Source: Nitrospira sp. (lineage in GTDB: Bacteria; UBA9089; CG2-30-40-21; SBAY01). From it: 12,727 nucleotides of DNA. Below the pieces are notes generated by a model. It saw only the letters and a program-made list of their open reading frames with translations. It had not been told where the DNA came from and did no database searches. Shown here piece by piece: positions 7,063-12,727 of the stretch; the stretch's first letter is position 1; every line of letters begins with the position of its first letter. The stretch spans positions 1 through 12,727 of the forward strand of contig SBAY01000221.1 in the NCBI GenBank assembly GCA_005239945.1, written 5' to 3'. The position numbers and the translations under genes are program-made.

Positions 7063-8292
7063 TTATTTAACAAGAGACTGAATAGCTTTAAGTGCGATAC
7101 CGGTAGCATTCTGAACCGATGAAGCCACATCTTGTGGTTTTTTAGCCACCCCAGCCGCATAAATTCCATTGCCTTGTTCAGAAGTGATAAACCCATTTTT
7201 ATCACGATTGATATTTATCGACAATCCATTTGTTGGCTGCATTCCACAGGCTAAAACCACCATATCCACACTTACCTTGATTTTCTTGCCAGCCAGTATA
7301 TCCTCAGCCTCAACAATCAATTCCTTTGTATTTGTATCTTCCGCGACCGAGGCTACCTTGCCTTTAATCAAAGATACCTTTTCATCGCTGGATACCTTTG
7401 TCAAAAAGTCCTCATATTTACCTGGTGTGCGCAAATCGATATAAAACATAAAGGCCTGCGAGTCAGGAATAGCCTCGCGCAGATAGGTAATCTGTTTCAG
7501 AGAGGCAAGACAGCAGACAGCCGAGCAATAGGGCAGGTGATTTTCATCACGCGAGCCGGCACATTGCACAAAGGCTACCTTTTTTGGCTCTTTTTGGTCA
7601 GAAGGACGAAGGATTTTACCTTGTGTAGGCCCGTTTGGGGAAGCCAACCGCTCCATCATCATATTGGTAATTACATTCTTATATTTGCCAAAACCGAGAT
7701 TGTCAATTCGTGTGGCGTCGTAAGGCTGCCAACCGGTAGCAACAACAATTGAGCCGACACTGATATTTTTAGTTTCTGCTTGCATTTCAAGGTCAATAGC
7801 CCCATACTTGCAGGCATCAACGCAAGTGCCACATTTCAGACAGGCCTTCTCATCGATAACATATCTGTACGGGAAGGATAGTTGATGGGGAAGATAGATG
7901 GCTTTAGTGGAGCAGAGATTAAAGTTAAACGCATCCTGGCGTTCTGCGGGACATACCCTGGCACATTCTCCGCAGGCAGTACACTTATGCGAAACAAACC
8001 GTGGTTGAATCCGTAAAGTAACCTCATAATCCCCTTCTTGCCCGCTAATCTTTTCTACCTCGGTCAGGGTAAAATATTTAATCTTGTTATTTGTTTTGAT
8101 ACGGCGGAGGTTTATCTCCAGCCCGCAGTATGGTGGGCAGAGTTTAGGGAAATAGCGATTCATCTGAGTGACCCTGCCTCCAAGGTATGGGTTTTTCTCA
8201 ACGAGGATAACATTATATCCTGTTTCAGCCGCTTCAACTGCAGTAGTTATGCCACTAATTCCACCACCAATTATTAAAATATCTTTACTCAT
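7063..8292 (-). CDS. qmoA: QmoA, HdrA-like flavoprotein
   Basis: QmoA is the smaller HdrA-related FAD subunit of QmoABC. Its 409 residues fit the family. An N-terminal dinucleotide-binding motif IIGGGISG is seen at 7-14, followed by LCPPYCGLEI (51-60). Two ferredoxin-type cysteine sets lie at C104, C107, C110, C114 and C151, C154, C157, C161. The HdrA signature CAGSRDENHLPYCSAVCC spans 244-261, and a C-terminal FAD segment GIYAAGVAKKP spans 376-386. A GAGGTG ribosome binding site precedes the ATG. It shares several blocks with QmoB, as expected for paralogous subunits (for example PYDAT...LGFG, ILRPSD, CAGSRD), but lacks the MvhD domain. The long spacer upstream with a terminator-like stem suggests its expression is set separately from aprBA. 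Confidence 0.95.
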   Translation of the reverse strand: MSKDILIIGGGISGITTAVEAAETGYNVILVEKNPYLGGRVTQMNRYFPKLCPPYCGLEINLRRIKTNNKIKYFTLTEVEKISGQEGDYEVTLRIQPRFVSHKCTACGECARVCPAERQDAFNFNLCSTKAIYLPHQLSFPYRYVIDEKACLKCGTCVDACKYGAIDLEMQAETKNISVGSIVVATGWQPYDATRIDNLGFGKYKNVITNMMMERLASPNGPTQGKILRPSDQKEPKKVAFVQCAGSRDENHLPYCSAVCCLASLKQITYLREAIPDSQAFMFYIDLRTPGKYEDFLTKVSSDEKVSLIKGKVASVAEDTNTKELIVEAEDILAGKKIKVSVDMVVLACGMQPTNGLSININRDKNGFITSEQGNGIYAAGVAKKPQDVASSVQNATGIALKAIQSLVK

Positions 8293-8333
8293 CGATTCAC
8301 CTCTTTTTTAAATTTTCCTTGACTGGAGAAAAA

Positions 8334-8363
8334 ATTATATTTACAAACCTCACCTACCACCAA
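8334..8363 (-). promoter_or_regulatory. Possible internal promoter for qmoA
   Basis: On the minus strand a perfect TATAAT (8334-8339) is preceded, 18 bases upstream, by TTGGTG (8358-8363), a weak -35. It lies about 40 bases before the qmoA start and after the stem at 8634-8665, which would allow qmo genes to be transcribed apart from sat-aprBA. In AT-rich DNA a TATAAT can arise by chance. Confidence 0.35.
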
Positions 8364-8401
8364 CACCGTATAGGACACATCTCTTTGAATTTTCTGTTTC
8401 C

Positions 8402-8527
8402 TTATTCTTCCTCTGGATTCAGAATTTCGAAACCTTCATTTTCAGCTCCCTTACAAAGAGAAACATTGCTACAGACAAATACTGCTCCTCATTCACTGAA
8501 CTCTTCTGAAGCTACTGAGATTGGATT
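8402..8527 (-). other. Protein-like frame interrupted by TGA, possible gene remnant
   Basis: In one minus-strand frame the spacer reads NPISVASEEFSE, then TGA (8489-8491), then GAVFVCSNVSLCKGAENEGF, then EILNPEEE and TAA. The composition after the TGA looks more like a real protein C-terminus than random spacer. There is no start codon, no ribosome binding site and no family I recognise. It could be the tail of a gene lost between aprA and qmoA, or chance. Confidence 0.25.
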
Positions 8528-8536
8528 TTAAAATAG

Positions 8537-8596
8537 TAAGCGGATTAAACGGATTAAGCAGATAAAAAAATCCGTTCAATCCGCTTAATCCGCTTA
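8537..8596. repeat. Imperfect hairpin of GCGGATTAA words
   Basis: The arms 8537-8562 and 8571-8596 are complementary at 22 of 26 positions and are separated by a short A-rich loop. Each arm is itself a near-repeat of the word (A)GCGGATTA. It lies in the 397-base aprA-qmoA spacer (8293-8689), where no clear gene is seen. Confidence 0.85.
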
Positions 8597-8633
8597 TAAA
8601 AAACAAAACGATTTTCCTCTTAATCAAAAACCG

Positions 8634-8665
8634 GCAGGGGCAAGGGATAAATCCCTCACCCCTGC
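8634..8665 (-). terminator. GC-rich stem after aprA, likely terminator or attenuator
   Basis: Fifteen-base arms (8634-8648 and 8651-8665) pair at 13 positions around a two-base gap, and the stem is much richer in G and C than its surroundings. On the transcribed strand it is followed by CCGGTTTTTG, a short U-run a few bases away. It starts 25 bases past the aprA stop. A rho-independent terminator or partial attenuator between the apr and qmo halves is the simplest reading. A run of A on the opposite side means it could also work in the other direction. Confidence 0.65.
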
Positions 8666-8689
8666 AAAAAGGCTTACTTCGCAAATCGC

Positions 8690-10615
8690 TTACTTTGGAA
8701 TCAGGTCTTTATGTGCCTTTTTGAAGACTGACCATTGATTTGCCTTTGCATCATACCTGGAATTGACAAAGCATTTCCAGTTGGCATCATCGATTAAATC
8801 ATAATCAGCCCGGTAATAAAATCCTGGGTATCTTGACTCCTCGCGGAAGTAGATATGACGCAGATGTATCTCTGCTGTCCAGATACGGTGATAATTCTCC
8901 CAGCATCTAAGTAACTCATGCAGGTCTTTAGCCGCCATCTTCTGGGCATCCTCTTTGAGCATATCAAGCAAACTAAATGCAGTTTCCAGCATGTGTTTAT
9001 TGGTAACATAGTTTGTTCCACAGCCGCCACCGTATTCATCCATAAGTTTGTTGAGTCGAAACATCAACATCTTTGGCTTGATGTAATGTGGATTGACATC
9101 AGGGTCCGTTGAATACCCTTTATTATTTTCATAATTGATAAAGGGCAAATATATCTCATTGGCTAATTCCTTAGAATCTTTTGTAATCGTGGAGACGAAA
9201 TCTTTATTGTCAAGGGCAAATCTGACTGCATTCTTAGCCGCAATTCTTCCCTCAACATGGGAGCCGGATGAGAATTTATGTCCGGATGCACCCACACCAT
9301 CACCTGCCGTGAATAATCCTTTAACCGTAGTCATTCTATTGTATCCCCACTGCCATTCTGCCGGGGCAATATCCTCAGGACCACTAACCCAGATTCCACA
9401 GCAACCGGAATGTGAGCCAAGTAGATATGGTTCTGTTGGAACAAGTTCAGACCTTGTTTCTTCAGGGGCAATATTCATACCTGCCCAGAATCCTGCCTGA
9501 CCAACACACATATCTAAGAAGTCTTCCCACGCCTCTGATTCGAGTTCTTTGCACTTCTTCTTGTCGTTACCATAGGACTCAAAGAGATTTTTCATAGCCG
9601 TAGGTGTATCCATATAGATAGGACCTCTACCTTCGCGCATCTCTTTAAGTTGTTGATGGTTTCGTAAGCAAGTTGGGGTTACCTTAGAATTACCATAGGG
9701 AAGATATGCCTGGAGAAGGTCTTTATTCCTCACACTGTAATCTTCACCCAGGGCATTCATTGCTTTTGCTTTAAATAGTAAGAACCAGGCACCCACTGGA
9801 CCTGCTCCATCTTTGAACCTGGCCGGGACAAATCGGTTTTCCATCATAGTTAATTCTGCCCCAACCTGAGCGGCCATAGTGTATGTCGAACCAGCATTCC
9901 AAATAGGATACCAGGCTCTACCCATACCCTCTGCGGTTGACTGTCTTGGTCTAAAAATATTTACCGCACCACCGCAGGCCATAATAACCGCATTGGCTCT
10001 AAAGATGTATATCTTGTTCTCTCTTGTGCTGAATCCTATTGCTCCAGCTATACGATTTTCTTCCTTCTCATCAAGTATAAGTTTAACAATAAACACCCTT
10101 TCATAGATATTGTCCATACCAAGAGAGGCTTTAGCCGCCTCAGCTACGATGGTTTTGTAGGACTCACCATTAATCATTATCTGCCATTTACCTGTTCGGA
10201 CAGGCTTGCCACCCTTTTCCAGTGGAACACCTTCAGTGCTATGGTCTTTCCAGATTGGCAGACCCCATTCCTCGAATTTATGCACCGTATCATCGACATG
10301 TCTCCCCACATCATAAATCAGGTCATCACGCACAATACCCATCAAATCGTTGGAGACCATTTTCACATAATCCTCAGGTGTATTTTCACTCAGATAGGTA
10401 TTGATAGCCGAAAGACCCTGGGCTACAGCACCACTTCTTTCCATAGCCGCTTTGTCAACCAATGTAATCTTCATATTCGCCGGTGCCCATTTTCTAGCTT
10501 CATAAGCCGCTCCACAGGCTGCCATGCCGCCCCCAATAATCAATAAGTCTGTCTTTACTTCTTGAATCTGTGGGTCTTTACAAAAATGCGAAGTATCTTG
10601 AGTTTGTACAGACAT
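8690..10615 (-). CDS. aprA: AprA, adenylylsulfate reductase alpha subunit
   Basis: AprA is the flavin-bearing catalytic subunit that interconverts APS and sulfite plus AMP in the cytoplasm. The 641-residue product is full length. The FAD motif LLIIGGGMAACGAAYEA is at 24-40 and RSGAVAQGLSAINTY at 60-74. The ACGGAVNIFRPRQSTAEG block lies at 213-230. R261 in MENRFVPARF corresponds to the substrate-binding arginine of Archaeoglobus AprA (R265), and H402 in GSHSGCCGIW to its active-site histidine (H398). The FAD-linked TAGDGVGASGHKFSSGSHVEG runs from 436 to 456. An AAAGGAGG site precedes the ATG. The gene follows aprB by 116 bases filled with palindromic tandem repeats. No key residue is missing. 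Confidence 0.98.
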   Translation of the reverse strand: MSVQTQDTSHFCKDPQIQEVKTDLLIIGGGMAACGAAYEARKWAPANMKITLVDKAAMERSGAVAQGLSAINTYLSENTPEDYVKMVSNDLMGIVRDDLIYDVGRHVDDTVHKFEEWGLPIWKDHSTEGVPLEKGGKPVRTGKWQIMINGESYKTIVAEAAKASLGMDNIYERVFIVKLILDEKEENRIAGAIGFSTRENKIYIFRANAVIMACGGAVNIFRPRQSTAEGMGRAWYPIWNAGSTYTMAAQVGAELTMMENRFVPARFKDGAGPVGAWFLLFKAKAMNALGEDYSVRNKDLLQAYLPYGNSKVTPTCLRNHQQLKEMREGRGPIYMDTPTAMKNLFESYGNDKKKCKELESEAWEDFLDMCVGQAGFWAGMNIAPEETRSELVPTEPYLLGSHSGCCGIWVSGPEDIAPAEWQWGYNRMTTVKGLFTAGDGVGASGHKFSSGSHVEGRIAAKNAVRFALDNKDFVSTITKDSKELANEIYLPFINYENNKGYSTDPDVNPHYIKPKMLMFRLNKLMDEYGGGCGTNYVTNKHMLETAFSLLDMLKEDAQKMAAKDLHELLRCWENYHRIWTAEIHLRHIYFREESRYPGFYYRADYDLIDDANWKCFVNSRYDAKANQWSVFKKAHKDLIPK

Positions 10616-10644
10616 TTTTTTACCTCCTTTTTAATTTTACTAAT

Positions 10645-10726
10645 GGCAGGCAAGGATGCCTACCCTACTATTAATGACAAGCAGGATGCTTGTCCTACTT
10701 TATTAACGACAAGCAAGATGCTTGTC
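10645..10726. repeat. Three tandem ~32-base units, each a small palindrome
   Basis: Units start at 10645, 10676 and 10708 (periods 31 and 32). Each holds a near-perfect palindrome: GGCAGGCAAGGATGCCTACC (10645-10664), GACAAGCAGGATGCTTGTC (10676-10694) and GACAAGCAAGATGCTTGTC (10708-10726). The linker CCTACT.TATTAA is conserved between them. In aprBA mRNA they would form three consecutive hairpins between aprB and aprA, ahead of the aprA ribosome binding site. Confidence 0.9.
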
Positions 10727-10731
10727 CTACT

Positions 10732-11166
10732 TTATTTTGCAGGAACAGGAAGTGTTTTTCCTATTTCTGTAAATAAGTTCGGAGTCTTAATGTCAGCCTC
10801 AGTTGGTTCTGGTTTACCTTCATAAGGTTTGATAGACCCCTCAGGTGTGGTCCGAATTGGGAATTTGAATCTTTTGATGTTTCCATTTCTAAATTGGACT
10901 GTCCACATAATCGAATCTGTCCCTCTTAGAGGAATGATTTTCCCCCCCATCGGTACAATATCCGCATAAGCCCTAATCTCGATAGCCTGTTGTGGACATA
11001 TCTTGACACATGAATAACATTCCCAGCATTGGTCTGTTTCTTGATTGAATGCCTTGGTCTTTTCATCATTCAATCTTAATAAGTCATTTGGGCAAATATA
11101 CTGACATGCAGTCTTATCCTGCCCCTTGCAACCATCACACTTTTCTGCAATAACAAAACTTGGCAT
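10732..11166 (-). CDS. aprB: AprB, adenylylsulfate reductase beta subunit
   Basis: AprB is the ferredoxin-like electron-transfer subunit that feeds the AprA flavin. The product has 144 residues. Two [4Fe-4S] motifs are clear: C10, C13, C21, C25 with the long CKGQDKTACQYIC spacing typical of AprB, and C47, C50, C53, C57 (CWECYSCVKIC). A beta-rich segment follows (about 75-105, GGKIIPLRGTDSIMWTVQF), then a C-terminal tail (about 105-144) that wraps AprA in known structures. AGGAGGT lies seven bases before the ATG. The order aprB before aprA and the length are canonical. It follows sat by 97 bases made mostly of heptameric repeats. Confidence 0.98.
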   Translation of the reverse strand: MPSFVIAEKCDGCKGQDKTACQYICPNDLLRLNDEKTKAFNQETDQCWECYSCVKICPQQAIEIRAYADIVPMGGKIIPLRGTDSIMWTVQFRNGNIKRFKFPIRTTPEGSIKPYEGKPEPTEADIKTPNLFTEIGKTLPVPAK

Positions 11167-11182
11167 TTATTTTACCTCCTCT

Positions 11183-11254
11183 TTAGTCTTTTTTAGTCTT
11201 TAGTCTATAGTCTTTAGTCTATAGTCTTAAGTCTATAGTCTTTTGTCTTTCCAT
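11183..11254 (-). repeat. Heptameric tandem repeat (ATAGACT/AAAGACT) between sat and aprB
   Basis: About eight to ten copies of a seven-base word alternate between AGTCTTT and AGTCTAT on the plus strand (AAAGACT/ATAGACT on the coding strand). They fill the spacer between two Shine-Dalgarno-like sequences. One (AAAAGGAGGTG, about 11255-11265) follows directly after sat and one (AGGAGGT, 11174-11180) serves aprB. No gene is present. Confidence 0.9.
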
Positions 11255-11263
11255 CACCTCCTT

Positions 11264-12481
11264 TTATTTATCTCCTCGGGCATGCTTATGTAGCTTAATT
11301 TCGACCTTCTCCTCTAATGTCGCATAATACTCTTTTAATACCTCCAACACCTCAGGTCGGCTGAAATGGTCTGGAACTTCCTGGTTTTCCGAAAGCATTT
11401 TCCTGAGCATTGTCCCACTCAATATGACCCGATCTGTCTTATCGTGAGGGCAGGTTTTTGTTGAGGCCATGCCGTCACATTTAACGCAGTAAAAGGTCAG
11501 ATCAATCTTAAGCGGCTCAAGTAGGAGTGAACCTGCTGGTATTTCATTAAAGATATGCTGCGCATCGTAAGGACCGTAGTAATCGCCAACGCCGGCGTGG
11601 TCCCGACCAATAAGTAAATGGCTACAGCCATAGTTTTGACGGAAGACACCATGAAGCAATGCCTCTCGTGGTCCACCGTAACGCATTTCCATAGGATAAA
11701 CCCCTTGAACACAGGTATCCTTGACAAAATATTTCTCAACCAGGAGGTCAATTGCCTTTACCCTGACATCTCCAGGAATATCCCCTTCTTTGAGTTTACC
11801 GACCAATTGATGGATATACACGCCATCGCAAATCTCGATAGCTATTTTAGCCAAATATTCATGGGCGCGGTGCATTGGATTTCGCAATTGCAGAGCGGCT
11901 ACCGTGCTCCAGCCTTTTTCTTGAAAAAGTGCCCTGGTTTGTGCAGGACGCATATATTTATCACCATACTCATCCGGGTAATGAAGTTCATTTAATACCT
12001 TTACCGGCCCGGCAATATTTACCTCTTCCTGGGTTATAACCTTATGGACACCTGGATGGGCATGGTCAGCTGTTCGGAATATCTGCTTGCACTCATGCTC
12101 CTTATCAATGGTATATTTTTCCATTACCTTCATCGTGCCCATTAATTCACCGCTTTCCTCATCAATCAAGGCAACCTCTTCACCTTTTTTCAAACTATCT
12201 GCCTGTCCCTTTGTCGTCGAAAGGGTAATTGGAATAGGCCAGAACACATCGTTAGTCAGTTTCATCTCGTCGCAAACACCTTTCCAATCATCGTAACCCA
12301 TAAATCCATCCAATGGTGTAAAGGCACCAATACCCAGCATAATCAAATCAGATGTCTCTCTTGAACTCATTTTAATCTCAACTAATGATTTTGCCTTTTT
12401 CCGCTCTTCGTGGAGTTCATCCCCGGTCAGCAACAAGGGTTTTAATTCTCCACCTCCATGTGGGGCAATTAATTTTGACAT
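11264..12481 (-). CDS. sat: Sat, dissimilatory ATP sulfurylase
   Basis: Sat makes APS and pyrophosphate from sulfate and ATP, the entry step of sulfate reduction, in the cytoplasm. The single-domain product has 405 residues, the usual size for prokaryotic homo-oligomeric enzymes, and has no APS-kinase domain. The catalytic QLRNPMHRAHE (198-208, the QxRNPxHxxH motif) and nucleotide-binding GRDHAGVG (292-299) are intact. SGTMLRKML (355-363) is the third conserved block. A metal site of the C-C-C-H type is present (C332, C335, C344, H346), as in Sat of sulfate reducers and relatives. AAGGAGG lies seven bases before the ATG at 12481. It is the first gene of the cluster and has its own promoter region. 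Confidence 0.98.
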   Translation of the reverse strand: MSKLIAPHGGGELKPLLLTGDELHEERKKAKSLVEIKMSSRETSDLIMLGIGAFTPLDGFMGYDDWKGVCDEMKLTNDVFWPIPITLSTTKGQADSLKKGEEVALIDEESGELMGTMKVMEKYTIDKEHECKQIFRTADHAHPGVHKVITQEEVNIAGPVKVLNELHYPDEYGDKYMRPAQTRALFQEKGWSTVAALQLRNPMHRAHEYLAKIAIEICDGVYIHQLVGKLKEGDIPGDVRVKAIDLLVEKYFVKDTCVQGVYPMEMRYGGPREALLHGVFRQNYGCSHLLIGRDHAGVGDYYGPYDAQHIFNEIPAGSLLLEPLKIDLTFYCVKCDGMASTKTCPHDKTDRVILSGTMLRKMLSENQEVPDHFSRPEVLEVLKEYYATLEEKVEIKLHKHARGDK

Positions 12482-12531
12482 ATTTTTTCCTCCTTAATAT
12501 CTAAATTTTGCTATTTTACAAGTAACAAAAT

Positions 12532-12561
12532 ATTATAACATAAAAATTCCACAAACATCAA
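12532..12561 (-). promoter_or_regulatory. Proximal promoter candidate for sat
   Basis: On the minus strand TTGATG (12556-12561) and a perfect TATAAT (12532-12537) are 18 bases apart. Transcription would start about 40-45 bases before the sat ATG. Confidence 0.5.
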
Positions 12562-12579
12562 ATTCTAAAAATTTATGTA

Positions 12580-12608
12580 GGTATAAATTTAGTTTATGAA
12601 ATTGTCAA
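12580..12608 (-). promoter_or_regulatory. Distal promoter candidate for sat
   Basis: A perfect -35 TTGACA (12603-12608) is followed after 17 bases by TATACC (12580-12585), four of six matches to the -10. Together with the proximal candidate this gives a tandem arrangement with start sites roughly 50 bases apart. No operator palindrome is evident over them. Confidence 0.5.
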
Positions 12609-12693
12609 GGAGTAAAAAACGAGATAGAAATACTTCTTCATTCTCTCATTTCTTCTGAATTTGGAAGGAGATGCGACCTAATACCCTGTCAAG

Positions 12694-12727
12694 TTTTAGT
12701 AGTGGTTTAAAGAGAGGTGTTTTTTAA
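12694..12727 (-). repeat. 34-base end repeat, copy 2 (cut by window edge)
   Basis: Exact inverted copy of 145-178. The window stops in the middle of what, at the other end, is the arm of a large hairpin, so the repeat very likely continues beyond 12727. It lies upstream of the sat promoter candidates. Confidence 0.9.

Noticed and set aside
8489..8491. In-frame TGA as selenocysteine or recoded codon
   Set aside because: The frame has no start and no recognisable family, no SECIS-like stem is evident right after it, and the core genes here read normally; a decayed frame or chance is simpler.
9135..9500. Plus-strand open frame of 121 codons within aprA
   Set aside because: Antisense shadow of the aprA reading frame with no ribosome binding site or recognisable domain; the same holds for the other plus-strand frames over sat, qmoB and the YeiH-type gene.
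10645..10726. CRISPR-like array of ~32-base units
   Set aside because: Only three units, no variable spacers between conserved repeats, and no cas genes; the whole unit including the linker is repeated, so it is a tandem palindromic repeat.
525..12481. Firm call of sulfate reduction versus sulfur oxidation
   Set aside because: sat-aprBA-qmoABC works in either direction in known organisms and dsrAB, dsrD or dsrEFH are not in the window, so the direction cannot be read here.
12687..12692. Another TTGACA upstream of sat
   Set aside because: No acceptable -10 element lies 16-18 bases downstream on the minus strand, and it sits at the edge of the end repeat.

Overview
The window holds one co-oriented (minus-strand) gene cluster for dissimilatory sulfur metabolism. 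In transcription order it reads sat (ATP sulfurylase), aprB, aprA (APS reductase), qmoA, a DUF3782-like coiled-coil/PD-(D/E)XK nuclease-fold gene, qmoB, an enlarged YeiH-type 'putative sulfate exporter', a 52-residue single-span membrane protein, and qmoC. The source is a bacterium with AT-rich spacers and strong AAGGAGG ribosome binding sites. A complete QmoABC electron-transfer module next to sat-aprBA is typical of bacterial sulfate reducers, but green sulfur bacteria use a similar set in the oxidative direction. dsrAB is not in the window, so direction and phylum cannot be fixed. The spacer repeats suggest an uncultivated lineage; this is only an impression.

How the genes work together: Sat activates sulfate to APS with ATP. 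AprBA reduces APS to sulfite and AMP. QmoABC links the menaquinone pool to AprBA through HdrA-like flavoproteins (QmoA, QmoB) and a membrane HdrC/HdrE-like fusion (QmoC). The YeiH-type membrane protein is in the same transcription unit and plausibly moves a sulfur oxyanion across the membrane, but its substrate is not shown by the sequence.

Layout from right to left: 12482-12727 is the sat leader with two possible sigma70-type promoters, ending in a partial copy of a dispersed repeat. 11264-12481 is sat. 10732-11166 is aprB and 8690-10615 is aprA. 8293-8689 is a 397-base spacer with a terminator-like stem, a second long hairpin and a possible qmoA promoter. 7063-8292 is qmoA, 6305-7039 the nuclease-fold gene, 3941-6208 qmoB, 2178-3890 the YeiH-type gene and 1948-2106 the small membrane protein. 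1635-1947 is a repeat-packed spacer. 525-1634 is qmoC. 1-524 has a decayed transposase fragment and two large hairpins.

The most unusual points are three non-canonical genes inserted within qmoABC; a YeiH protein with two extra segments predicted outside the cytoplasm; a different short tandem or palindromic repeat in most of the larger spacers; and a 34-base sequence present in inverted orientation at both ends of the window, which suggests a contig bounded by a dispersed hairpin repeat.
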